From Streptomyces sp. 2114.4 (GTDB lineage Bacteria; Actinomycetota; Actinomycetes; Streptomycetales; Streptomycetaceae): a DNA stretch of 64,000 nucleotides. Where the stretch lies: the NCBI RefSeq assembly GCF_900187385.1, contig NZ_FYEY01000001.1, positions 434,001 through 498,000 on the forward strand, in the 5' to 3' direction. The notes beneath the pieces were generated by a model that ran no database searches, was not told the DNA's origin, and worked only from the letters and a program-made list of their open reading frames with translations. Numbering within the stretch: position 1 is the first letter of the stretch; the number at the start of each line of letters is the position of its first letter. Of the stretch, positions 33,525 to 41,587 are shown in pieces. Position numbers and translations under genes: made by a program.

Positions 33525-33706
33525 TGCCATGCGGCAACTATTTCCGTAGGGAAACTATGGCGCCCGTCCTCGGCGGCCGGGGACTAGCGATCGGCTGCGG
33601 TCCATGAATCCTTGGCAGTTGCCGGTACGCCCCCCCCCCGCAGGGGTGCCACCCACGTACAAGGCGGCGCACCGGCAACGCGGTGATCACCCGGAACCGG
33701 GGTGTC

Positions 33707-34327
33707 TCACGCCGCGACCGCCTGAGGGCGTCGTGCGCACCTCTCGGCGGACCTCAGCCAGCCCGTGAGGTCGGCGCGGGCACGGGCCACCCGGGAGCGG
33801 ACCGTGCCGATGGGACAGCCCACGATCGCCGCCGCGTCCGCGTACGGCATCCCGACCAACTGGGTGAGCACGAACGCCTCGCGCCGTTCGCGGTCCAGCG
33901 CTTCCAGCAGCTCGCTCAGCGCCAGACCGTCGTCGAAGCCCGGCAGTCCGCTGGGCTGACGGTGTTCCGCGACGGCCTGCCAGTCGTCGACATCGGCGAT
34001 GCGCGGACGGGCGGCGGCAGACCGGTAGCGGTCGATCACCACCCGGCGAGCGATCGACAGCAGCCAGGTACGGGCGCAGGAGCGGCCGGCGAATCCCGGC
34101 AGACCCGTGAGGGCGCGGAGAAACGTCTCCTGTGCGAGGTCGTCGGCGCTGTTCGTCTCGCCGCTCAGGTGGGCCACGAAGCGCCATACGTGGCGGTGGG
34201 AGGCGCGTATGAAACGCTCGGCGGCCTCGGGGTCGCCGTTCCGGGCGGCCAGCGCCAGGGCGGTCAACTGCTCGTCGTCCGCGGTGGTCCGCTTGCCGCC
34301 GGCCGGATCGAAAAGGGCAGGAATCAT
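33707..34327 (-). CDS. ECF-type RNA polymerase sigma factor
   Basis: 206 residues from ATG 34327 behind GAAGGAC; the frame extends to 34363 without a better site. Region 2 is seen as FVAHLSGETNSADDLAQETFLRAL (DDLAQETFLRAL) and region 4 as ALDRERREAFVLTQLVGMPY and ADAAAIVGCPIGTVRSRVARAR (in parts). A Zn-anti-sigma gene is usual beside such factors; instead a membrane protein of another kind lies upstream on the same strand (34,750-35,469). That protein might be its sensor, but I see no anti-sigma motif in it. Confidence 0.92.
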   Translation of the reverse strand: MIPALFDPAGGKRTTADDEQLTALALAARNGDPEAAERFIRASHRHVWRFVAHLSGETNSADDLAQETFLRALTGLPGFAGRSCARTWLLSIARRVVIDRYRSAAARPRIADVDDWQAVAEHRQPSGLPGFDDGLALSELLEALDRERREAFVLTQLVGMPYADAAAIVGCPIGTVRSRVARARADLTGWLRSAERCARRPQAVAA

Positions 34328-34749
34328 CGCCACACGTCCTTCGGAGGGTGCGGGGCGTACCAAGGCATGGCACGGCCTCGTCGGTGAGCGGCATTCCGGG
34401 AACCCGTGCGAAGGCCGGTGACACCGTCCGGAGGCGACGGTCGACGGGCGTTACGGGCAGGCCGGAGAGCCGCGGGGCAAGGGGCCGGCGTGTGGCCGGG
34501 CGGCGCGCACGGAGGTACACGGAGGTACGAGGGCGGCAGCCGCGTGGACACGCCGGTACTCCGCCCGCCACCGATGCGAGGGACCTTGCCGGAAGAGGCA
34601 ATGGACCTTGCGGAAAAGGGACCTTGCAGAAAGTGGAGTGGGGATCCCGGTCTCCGGCGGCAACAGCACGTCATGGACGGGAGTGGCGTCCACGACCGCA
34701 TTGCGGAGTTCCGGGCGCTTGCCGGGAGGGTCCCGGGCCAGGCGGGCGG
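34328..34749. other. Intergenic region with GGACCTTGC repeats
   Basis: 422 bp with no supported gene. GGACCTTGC occurs three times at 34578, 34600 and 34616 (22 and 16 bp apart), each followed by a GGAA or GAAA run. The repeats lie about 250 bp upstream of the ECF sigma gene and could be binding sites or duplicated debris. Confidence 0.45.
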
Positions 34750-35469
34750 TCAGCAGCAGAAGGACGGCTTCGGCGGGCCTCTGCGGGACAGGACGTGGTG
34801 CAGGAACACCCCGCGCAGGCGCAGGACATGACCGCCACCGGCCACCGGACGCGCGGTCGGCTTCAGGGCAGGCGGGTCCAGCGTCGCCAGGACCAGCATC
34901 AGGGGCGCGAACCACACCGCGGCCACACTGCGGGCGAGCCGGAACGCGGCGGCCTCGCCGCGCCACAGCCACAGCCCGCACACCAGCGCGGCCAGCACAT
35001 GGGCGAGGAACATACCGAAGGTGCCGTGGCCGGAGTGCACCCTCTGCAACTCGCTCATCTCGCCGCGCACGGCACTGATATTGCCCAGGTGCGCGGTGGA
35101 GGCGGCGAGCCGGCCGGCCATGCCCGCCAGCTGACTCATCCCCGCGATCTCGCCTCTTGGCGCCATTGACGCGGAGTACGCGGTCTCCTGGCCGAGGACG
35201 GACCGGCAGGACTGCGCCAGGCCGAACAGGGAGTGCAGAACCAGTTGGGCCACGACGGCGGAACCGGTCACGGCGAACCCGCCGCGTTCCCGCCCCGCCG
35301 ACCACCAAGCCGCCGCGCCCGTTGCCCCCAGCGCGGCTGCGAGCGCCCCTGCGGGCACCGGCTGCGCGGACATCAACGCATGTCCCAGGGCTGCGGTCGT
35401 CACGCACACCACCGCGAAGATCGCGGCGCGCGCAGCTCGTGAAACCGACCCGGCAGTCATGTTGGTCAT
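34750..35469 (-). CDS. Integral membrane protein
   Basis: 239 residues from ATG 35469. It has five or six hydrophobic segments (for example AAIFAVVCVTTAALGHALM, AVVAQLVLHSLFGLAQ and GMFLAHVLAALVCGLWLW) with conserved histidines in several helices. A periplasmic-type loop carries HSGHGTFGM. The layout resembles uncharacterised actinobacterial membrane proteins often found near copper or DUF1775 genes, but none is adjacent here. The C-terminal tail is basic and ends PSFCC. Confidence 0.65.
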   Translation of the reverse strand: MTNMTAGSVSRAARAAIFAVVCVTTAALGHALMSAQPVPAGALAAALGATGAAAWWSAGRERGGFAVTGSAVVAQLVLHSLFGLAQSCRSVLGQETAYSASMAPRGEIAGMSQLAGMAGRLAASTAHLGNISAVRGEMSELQRVHSGHGTFGMFLAHVLAALVCGLWLWRGEAAAFRLARSVAAVWFAPLMLVLATLDPPALKPTARPVAGGGHVLRLRGVFLHHVLSRRGPPKPSFCC

Positions 35470-35728
35470 CGTGCCAGCCGGTTCATCCGTAGGGGAGGGT
35501 GCACGGCGCCGCGGGCCCAGTTGTTGTCCGGATCCGCTAAACCCGCTCGTGGGTGGTCAACTGGGTGGCAGAGCAGGCGGGATGGGGGTGGGCGTCATGC
35601 CTCCGCCGGGTCTCCTCCTCCCGGGTTTCCCCACCCGGCGGGTCTCACCGGGAACTGGGGGCCCGGTCCGTACGACTGACTGGGCCCGGCCTCACGAAAG
35701 GCGGGGCCGGTGTTCCAGGAGGGCTGCG

Positions 35729-36952
35729 GTGCGGGTGAAGCGTGCGACGGAATCGGGATCCGCCGGGCCCGACGGCGATACGGCGCGGCCGCGGCATGCG
35801 GGCCCGGCGGTGACGCTGCTGCTGACGTCCGCGATGGCCTTCTCGATGATGCAGCTCTTCCTGATCGGCGCGCTCGGGCCGCGGCTCGTCGGCGAGCTGG
35901 GGATTTCCCGTACGGTGCTGGGTCTGACCACGACGGCGGGGTTTGGCGCGGCGGCCTTGCTGTCGCCGGCGGCGGGGCGCCTGGTGGACCGGGTGGGGCC
36001 ACGGCGCTGTCTGGTGGCCCTGCTGCTGCTCGCCGCCGTCTCGCTGGCGCTGATCGGCGCCGCTCCGGGGACAGCGGTGCTGCTGCTGGCGGTGGCGCTC
36101 GGCGGTCTGCCGCAGGCCCTGGCCAACCCGGCGACCAACAAGCTGATCCTGGCCGCCGTCCCGGCCGAGCAGCGGGGTGGGGTCACCGGGCTGAAGCAGT
36201 CCGGGGTCCAGTTCGGTGCCTTCGTAGCGGGACTTCCGCTGTCGCTGCTGGCCGCGGGGGTGGGCTGGCGTGGTGCGGTGTGGACGGCGGCGGGCACGGC
36301 CGCGCTGGCCGCGGTGTGGGCAGCCCTCGTGCTGCCGCCCGACGCGATCGCGGCGGCTCCGTGCAGCCGCCCTCCCCGGCCCGTGCGCGGCCTGACACGG
36401 CAGTTGGCGGTCTTCTCCCTGCTGCTCGGCTGCGGGATCGCCTCGGTCAACACCTACCTGGCGTTGTTCGGTTCGCAGCGACTGGGCCTCTCCCCGACCA
36501 CGGCCGCCGCCTTGGTGGCCGTCCTGGGCGTGGCCGGCATAGGCGGGCGCATGGGGTGGTCGCGGGTGGCAGGGCGGCCGGGGCGAGCCGAGGCGCTGCC
36601 CGCCTTGCTGGCGGCCGGGGCGGTGGGCGCGGCGCTGCTTCTCGCCGTCGCGGTCCTGGCGCCCCCGCTGGTGTGGGTGGCCGCGATCGCCGTCGGATCG
36701 TTCGCGGTGTCGGCGAACGCGGTGTCCATGGTCCTGGTGCTGCAACGAGCGGCGCCGGGGCGTGCCGGACAGGATTCGGCGCTGGTGTCGGCGGGCTTCT
36801 TCGCCGGATTCGCGGTGGGCCCGCCGTTGTTCGGCGCGCTGGTCTCGGCCACCGGCTACGGGCCGGGATGGCTGCTGGTGGCAGCCGAGTTCGCAGGGGC
36901 GGCCGTGGTGGCCGTGCCACTGCGGTCGCGTCGCCAAGAGGAGGACGGATGA
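35729..36952 (+). CDS. MFS transporter
   Basis: 407 residues from GTG 35729 behind AGGAGGG. About twelve hydrophobic helices are seen. The first cytoplasmic loop has the MFS motif GRLVDRVGPRRCL, and NPATNKLILAAVPAEQRGGVTGLKQSG follows helix 4 (NPATNKLI and GLKQSGVQFG). The family resembles sugar or drug exporters of the CynX/NIMT group. It overlaps or abuts a GH88-like gene downstream, so transport of a carbohydrate product is possible. The substrate is unknown. Confidence 0.88.
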   Translation: MRVKRATESGSAGPDGDTARPRHAGPAVTLLLTSAMAFSMMQLFLIGALGPRLVGELGISRTVLGLTTTAGFGAAALLSPAAGRLVDRVGPRRCLVALLLLAAVSLALIGAAPGTAVLLLAVALGGLPQALANPATNKLILAAVPAEQRGGVTGLKQSGVQFGAFVAGLPLSLLAAGVGWRGAVWTAAGTAALAAVWAALVLPPDAIAAAPCSRPPRPVRGLTRQLAVFSLLLGCGIASVNTYLALFGSQRLGLSPTTAAALVAVLGVAGIGGRMGWSRVAGRPGRAEALPALLAAGAVGAALLLAVAVLAPPLVWVAAIAVGSFAVSANAVSMVLVLQRAAPGRAGQDSALVSAGFFAGFAVGPPLFGALVSATGYGPGWLLVAAEFAGAAVVAVPLRSRRQEEDG

Positions 36953-36972
36953 AGGAGAAGGAGGGAGGCGGA

Positions 36973-38193
36973 ATGCATACGTCCTCAAAAACGGTGGGTC
37001 GGACTGCCTCGGAAGCGGTGGGTCGGGCCGACTCGGAATCGGCGGTCTGGGCCGGCCAGGCGCTCGCCTCCCTGCTGGAGCGGGTCTCGGTGACGGCGGA
37101 CGAGGTCGGTCCCCGCTTTCCGCTGTACGCGGACGCGGACAGCGGCTCGTGGAAGTCCACCTCCCGGGGTTCGTGGACCGGGGGGTTCTGGGCGGGCCTG
37201 TTGTGGTGGCGTGCCCTGTCCTCGGGCGACCCGGCGCACCGTGCGGCGGCATCCGACTGCACCCAGCGGTTGCGGTACTGGGTCCGGCAGGACACCGCCA
37301 CCCGCGGGCTGGTGCTCTGGTACGGCACCGCTCTGGCCGCCGGCCCCGGAGGCGACGAGGCGGCGGTCCGGTTGAGGGAAGAGGCGGCGCGGGCCTGCCT
37401 GGCCGCGTACGACGGCGAGTGGGGGCTGGTGCCGTGGGGAGATGCCTTCGGCGGGCCACGGCTGCTGGCGCGCGCGGACGGGGTACCGGGGCTCGTGCCG
37501 CTGCTGGCCCGCACGCCGGGCGGTGGGAGCGGCGGGAGCAGCGAGGGCGGTGGGAGCAGTGGAGACGGCAGGGGCGATGGAGGCGGCAGGGGCAGTGGAA
37601 GCGGCAGGGGCAGTGGTCAGGCTGCCGCCTACGGCCATCTCACCCGGCATCTTGACCTGTGCCTCTCCGAGGACCCGCCGCGCCCCGCCTGGCGGGCCCG
37701 GCCGCCCGGCACCTGGACGGCCCGCGCCGAGCCGGCGCCCGGCTGGAGCCGTACGGCGGCTTGGCTGCTGCTGGGGGCCGCCGACGGGCTCCACTTGCTC
37801 GGGGACGACGCCCGCCTGCGGGAGGCGGCAAGGCGGCTTGCCGCACTGCGCCTCGCCCCGGGGACACGGCTCATCCCTCCGGCTCAGGACGGGATGTTGC
37901 CCGGCCCCCTGGACACGTCCGCCGCGGCGATCGAGGCGGTGGCCGCGCTGAAGCTGGCCACGCTCGCACGGGCAGCGGGCGACGGAGAGGAAGGCGATCG
38001 CCTGACGACCCGGGGACGGCTGATCCTGCGCCAGTTGACCGAGGCCCACCAGTCGGACTCGGGCGCGTTGCTGGACGGTTGTTACGACGCCGGGCGGGGC
38101 CTCGCCACGCACCATGAGCTGATCTGGGGAGACTTCTTCCTCGCCTGGGGACTGGCGATACTCACCGGGCTGGCGGAGCCGTTCACGATGTGA
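36973..38193 (+). CDS. GH88-like (unsaturated glucuronyl hydrolase-type) protein
   Basis: 406 residues from ATG 36973 behind AAGGAGGG; ATG 36949 overlapping the MFS stop is an alternative. The six-hairpin (alpha/alpha)6 pattern shows SWTGGFWAGLLWW, RAEPAPGWSRTAAWLLLG, LDTSAAAIEAVAALKLA and HHELIWGDFFLAWGL. In GH88 enzymes Asp residues near GFW and SGS/DTSA positions act in hydration. An insertion of about 35 Gly/Ser/Arg residues at about 182-217 (DNA 37518-37620, repeated GGCAGGGGCAGTGGAAGC) replaces part of a loop. No signal peptide is evident, so it acts in the cytoplasm. It is coupled to the MFS gene. Confidence 0.75.
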   Translation: MHTSSKTVGRTASEAVGRADSESAVWAGQALASLLERVSVTADEVGPRFPLYADADSGSWKSTSRGSWTGGFWAGLLWWRALSSGDPAHRAAASDCTQRLRYWVRQDTATRGLVLWYGTALAAGPGGDEAAVRLREEAARACLAAYDGEWGLVPWGDAFGGPRLLARADGVPGLVPLLARTPGGGSGGSSEGGGSSGDGRGDGGGRGSGSGRGSGQAAAYGHLTRHLDLCLSEDPPRPAWRARPPGTWTARAEPAPGWSRTAAWLLLGAADGLHLLGDDARLREAARRLAALRLAPGTRLIPPAQDGMLPGPLDTSAAAIEAVAALKLATLARAAGDGEEGDRLTTRGRLILRQLTEAHQSDSGALLDGCYDAGRGLATHHELIWGDFFLAWGLAILTGLAEPFTM

Positions 38194-38229
38194 CCAGAAC
38201 GGAACGCCCCACGCGACCCGCGTAATTCA

Positions 38230-38313
38230 GGCGTGGCCGCCAGGCTTCGCGGCGTGGCCGAGGTCATTCGCGGAGGGACCGTCAGAGTTCACGGCGTGGC
38301 CGCCAGAGTTCAC
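38230..38313 (-). repeat. Four 21-bp direct repeats after the acyl-CoA dehydrogenase
   Basis: On the minus strand four 21-bp units encode VNSGGHA, VNSDGPS, ANDLGHA and AKPGGHA, followed directly by TGA. They are in a different frame from the dehydrogenase, whose own TGA lies in the first unit. A frameshift would add this 28-residue tail. Confidence 0.6.
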
Positions 38314-39548
38314 GTGGCGCCGCCGTGATCGCGCAGCACACGGCGGGCCACCGCAGCGATATGCAGCTCGTCCGGGCCGTCCAGCAGCCGGGCCGCGCGG
38401 CCCATACGGAACAGCCCCGGCAGCGCGGTGTCCGGCCCCAGGCCGGCCGCGCCGTGCACCTGGATCGCGGCGTCGGCGACCTGTTGCAGCATCCGGGCGG
38501 CCGCGACCTTGGCGAGCCCGGTCTCCACCCGGGCGTCGTCGCCCGCCTCCAGACGGGCCGCCGCCTCGTACACCAGCGGCCTGGTCGTGCGGATCGCCAG
38601 CAGTGCGTCGAAGACAAGCTGCTGGACGAGCTGGCGGTCGGCCAGCGGGCCGGATGACTGGCTCCGCGACCGGGCGCGGACACACATCAGGTCAAAGGCC
38701 CGTTCGGCCTGTCCGAGCCAGCGCAGACACCGCAGGACGCGGCCGAGTCCCAGCCGCTCCCCGGCGATCCGCAGGGCCTTGCCAGGCTCGCCGACCACAT
38801 GGTCCGAGGGCACGGTGACCCCGTCGAGTTCGATCTCCCACTGGCCGCCCACGCCGAGCACCGGCAGTTCGCGCACCACCCGGAATCCGGGCGCCGACGT
38901 GGGCACCAGGAACAGCGTCAGGTCGTCGCCGGTCCGGGCCATCACGGTCACCAGGTCGGCGTCGCCCGCTCCCGTGATGAACCACTTGCGGCCGTGCAGG
39001 GTCCACGTCCCGTCGGGGCCGGCTTCGGCTCGGGTCGCGGTCAGCGCGGGGTCGGTACCGGGCGTGTCGGGCTCGGTCATCGCGTAGCAGGTGCGCAGCT
39101 CACCCGCCGCGATGCCGTGCAGATAGCGCTCACGAACGGGCTCGGCGGCGTGGCGGCTGAGCATCAGCACGTCCAGCAGGGACCCCGAACCGAGGGCGGC
39201 AGGACCGTGGTCGCTCGCCCCCTCGGCCTCGGCAAGGTGCGCGTAGCGGGACAGCGGCACCCCTTGTCCGCCCCACTCCACGGGCAATGGCAGCGCCCAC
39301 AACCCGGCGTCCTTCGCCTCCGCCCGGAGCCTGCGCGACGCGGCGTGCGCGGCCGGTCCGCCCGCGTCGAGCACCGGTTCGGCGGGCATCACCCGCTCCC
39401 GTACGAACGCCGCTACGCGTCCCCGCAGCCCGGCGGCCCCGGGCGGACAGTCCGGCAGCCCGAAGGGGCCAGGGCCGAGGGCCGCGTCCGCGTCCGGGTT
39501 CGTGTTCGGAAGCCTCAAGGCGCCTTGCACACGATCCATTGAGTTCAC
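38310..39548 (-). CDS. Acyl-CoA dehydrogenase family flavoenzyme
   Basis: 412 residues from GTG 39548, chosen for GGAGGAAAGCG directly upstream. The N-terminal helical domain has LPVEWGGQGVPLSRYA, the middle beta-domain has CYAMTEPDTPGTDP and the FAD-contacting WFITGAGDADL, and the C-terminal domain has RMLQQVADAAIQVHGAAGLG near the expected position. The catalytic Glu could not be assigned with certainty. The family oxidises acyl-CoA to enoyl-CoA with FAD. It is divergent from a CoA-transferase and an AMP-ligase, giving a small acyl-CoA catabolic or tailoring locus. Confidence 0.9.
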   Translation of the reverse strand: MNSMDRVQGALRLPNTNPDADAALGPGPFGLPDCPPGAAGLRGRVAAFVRERVMPAEPVLDAGGPAAHAASRRLRAEAKDAGLWALPLPVEWGGQGVPLSRYAHLAEAEGASDHGPAALGSGSLLDVLMLSRHAAEPVRERYLHGIAAGELRTCYAMTEPDTPGTDPALTATRAEAGPDGTWTLHGRKWFITGAGDADLVTVMARTGDDLTLFLVPTSAPGFRVVRELPVLGVGGQWEIELDGVTVPSDHVVGEPGKALRIAGERLGLGRVLRCLRWLGQAERAFDLMCVRARSRSQSSGPLADRQLVQQLVFDALLAIRTTRPLVYEAAARLEAGDDARVETGLAKVAAARMLQQVADAAIQVHGAAGLGPDTALPGLFRMGRAARLLDGPDELHIAAVARRVLRDHGGAT

Positions 39549-39637
39549 CGCTTTCCTCCGTATCCACCGGGAACTCGGTGAACCGGCAGTCCGACTTACT
39601 GGCCGTGGAGATGGTCGGCCCCGGTCGTCGTCTGGTT

Positions 39638-39687
39638 CCCGTACGTCCACACCCGTACATCCACGCCCGTACGTCCACGCCCGTACG
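39638..39687. repeat. 14-bp tandem repeats in a divergent promoter region
   Basis: Units of CCCGTACGTCCACG at 39638-39651, 39652-39665 and 39666-39679, with a partial fourth to 39687. Each holds the palindrome CGTACG (one copy CGTACA). They lie between the divergent acyl-CoA dehydrogenase and CoA-transferase genes, 90-140 bp from the former's start and 40-90 bp from the latter's. This is a good place for an operator. Confidence 0.7.
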
Positions 39688-39727
39688 AAACACGCGGCGC
39701 ACACCGCCGTCGACGGAGAGGAACGCC

Positions 39728-41587
39728 GTGAATGCCGTGAATACCGTGCATGCCGTGGGAAGCCCCACTGTCATCGGTGCGCACCGGCCGCTGGAGGCGG
39801 TGGACGTACAGGTCTCGGGGCCTGCCGCACTCACCGCGCCGGCACTCGCCCACCTGCGGTCGCTGGGCGCCGGCGCGCCAGAGACACCGGCCGCGCGGAC
39901 CGGGCCCGCGCGTTTCACCGCAACCGGCGGTGGACTGGGCGAGGTGACGGCGTACACCGCCTGGGCGGATGTCCTGCCGGAAGCGGACGCCAACGACGAG
40001 GCAACCGTCCAGGCGGCCACCGGGATGATGCATGTGCACGGCAGACGCGACGGCGCGCCCCGGGGCCTGGCCGTCGATTACGCAGCCACCTGCGCATCCG
40101 TCCTCACCGTGCAGGGCCTGCTCGCCGCGCTCCTCGGCCGGGCGCGAGGCGGGGGCGGAGCCACGGACTTCGCCACCGGGGCCGACCGGGCAGCACTGCT
40201 GACGGTCTCCCAGTACGCCGCGGCGGCGAACGCACCCGAGGCGGAGGCCGTCACCCCGGCTCCCGGCGGCCCGCCGTTCACCGCCGCCTGTGGCACCCGT
40301 TTCGAGCTGGAGGCGCTGGAGCCCGCCCCCTGGGCCCGGTTCTGGCGCGCACTCGGCGCACCCGAGGAAGCGATACGCGCCGGCTGGCCCCCCTTTCAGT
40401 TCCGTTACGCCACCGCCTGCGCTCCCCTGCCCGAGGAGCTGCACCGGACAGCGCGCGCTGTGCCCTGGAGGCTCATACGGGAGGCAGCCGCTTCATCGGG
40501 GGCCGAGGTGTGCGCCCTGCATACGCTGGCCGGGCGGGCGGCGGAGGCGGCGCCCGACGCCGCACCATGGACCCTGGCGACCTTTCCCGAGGCAGGGACA
40601 CCGCCCCTCACCGCCGGCGCCCTGTCCACCGGTCCCCTGTCCTTCAGCCCCCTGTCCGCCGGCGCCCTCCCGCTCTCCGGCCTGACCGTGCTGGAAGCGG
40701 GCCGCCGTATCCAGGCCCCGCTCGCCGCCCATCTGCTCGGCCTGCTCGGCGCGGACGTCGTACGGATCGAGCCGCCCGGCGGGGACCCGCTACGCGGCAT
40801 GCCGCCCTGCGCCGCGGGGGTCTCCGCACGCTGGCTCGCCCTCAACCGCGGCAAGCGCGCCGTGGAGGTCGACATCAAGTCGCCCGTCGGGCAAGCCGAG
40901 TTGCGGGAGCTGGCCGCGGGCGCGGACGTTTTCCTGCACAACTGGGCGCCGGGCAAGGCGGAACGGTTCGGGCTGGGCGCCGGCCATCTGGCACCCGTCA
41001 ACCCGCGCCTGGTGTACGCCTATACCAGCGGCTGGGCGGGCCGCCTGCCCGATGCCCCCATGGGCACCGACTTCATGGTGCAGGCCCGTACCGCCGTCGG
41101 CGAAGCGGCCCGGCCGGCCGACGAGCCGCCCGCCCCTTCCCTCATGACCTTGATCGATGTGCTCGGCGGACTCGTCGGCGCCGAGGCCGTGCTCGCCGGT
41201 CTGCTGCTCCGCGAGCGCAGCGGGCGCGGCGTCCGGGTGGAGTCCTCACTGCTCGGTGCCGCGGAAACGCTCACCGCACCCGCGGTGCGACGGGCCGCGG
41301 CGGGCCAAGGCCCGCGCCGCCCGGCCGGATTCCGCCGTCCGCTGGCGACCGCCGACGGCTGGCTGGCGCCGGCCGACGACTCCTCCCGTACGGCACATGC
41401 CGAGTCGGCGCGCCTGCGGGAGTTGCCGTCCGACCAGGCCGTCGCAGCCCTGCGCGCGCAAGGCGGCTCTGCCACCGCCGTCACCACCGATCTCGGCGCG
41501 CTTCCTGAAGACCCACGCCTGCGCGGGGCCTTGACCCGCGATTCCCATGGTTCCCTCGTCGTCCCCTCGCCCTGGAGGTTCGCATGA
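39728..41587 (+). CDS. CaiB/BaiF-type (family III) CoA-transferase, long form
   Basis: 619 residues from GTG 39728 behind GGAGAG; typical family members have about 400. The canonical transferase begins near residue 315 with LSGLTVLEAGRRIQAPLAAHLLGLLGADVVRIE (PLAAHLLGLLGADVVRIEPP) and continues with ALNRGKRAVEVDIKSP and SLMTLIDVLGGLVGAEAVLAGL. The expected catalytic Asp lies in APMGTDFMVQ or nearby. The N-terminal 315 residues look like a second, degenerate CoA-transferase-like half (VQGLLAALLGRARG, ATACAPLPEELHR). It overlaps the AMP-ligase gene by 4 bp. The role is transfer of CoA between acids; the acids are unknown. Confidence 0.82.
   Translation: MNAVNTVHAVGSPTVIGAHRPLEAVDVQVSGPAALTAPALAHLRSLGAGAPETPAARTGPARFTATGGGLGEVTAYTAWADVLPEADANDEATVQAATGMMHVHGRRDGAPRGLAVDYAATCASVLTVQGLLAALLGRARGGGGATDFATGADRAALLTVSQYAAAANAPEAEAVTPAPGGPPFTAACGTRFELEALEPAPWARFWRALGAPEEAIRAGWPPFQFRYATACAPLPEELHRTARAVPWRLIREAAASSGAEVCALHTLAGRAAEAAPDAAPWTLATFPEAGTPPLTAGALSTGPLSFSPLSAGALPLSGLTVLEAGRRIQAPLAAHLLGLLGADVVRIEPPGGDPLRGMPPCAAGVSARWLALNRGKRAVEVDIKSPVGQAELRELAAGADVFLHNWAPGKAERFGLGAGHLAPVNPRLVYAYTSGWAGRLPDAPMGTDFMVQARTAVGEAARPADEPPAPSLMTLIDVLGGLVGAEAVLAGLLLRERSGRGVRVESSLLGAAETLTAPAVRRAAAGQGPRRPAGFRRPLATADGWLAPADDSSRTAHAESARLRELPSDQAVAALRAQGGSATAVTTDLGALPEDPRLRGALTRDSHGSLVVPSPWRFA

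Noticed and set aside
33630..33645. Run of C residues as a frameshift or slippage signal
   Set aside because: It lies in the non-coding gap between two sigma genes, so no reading frame is affected.
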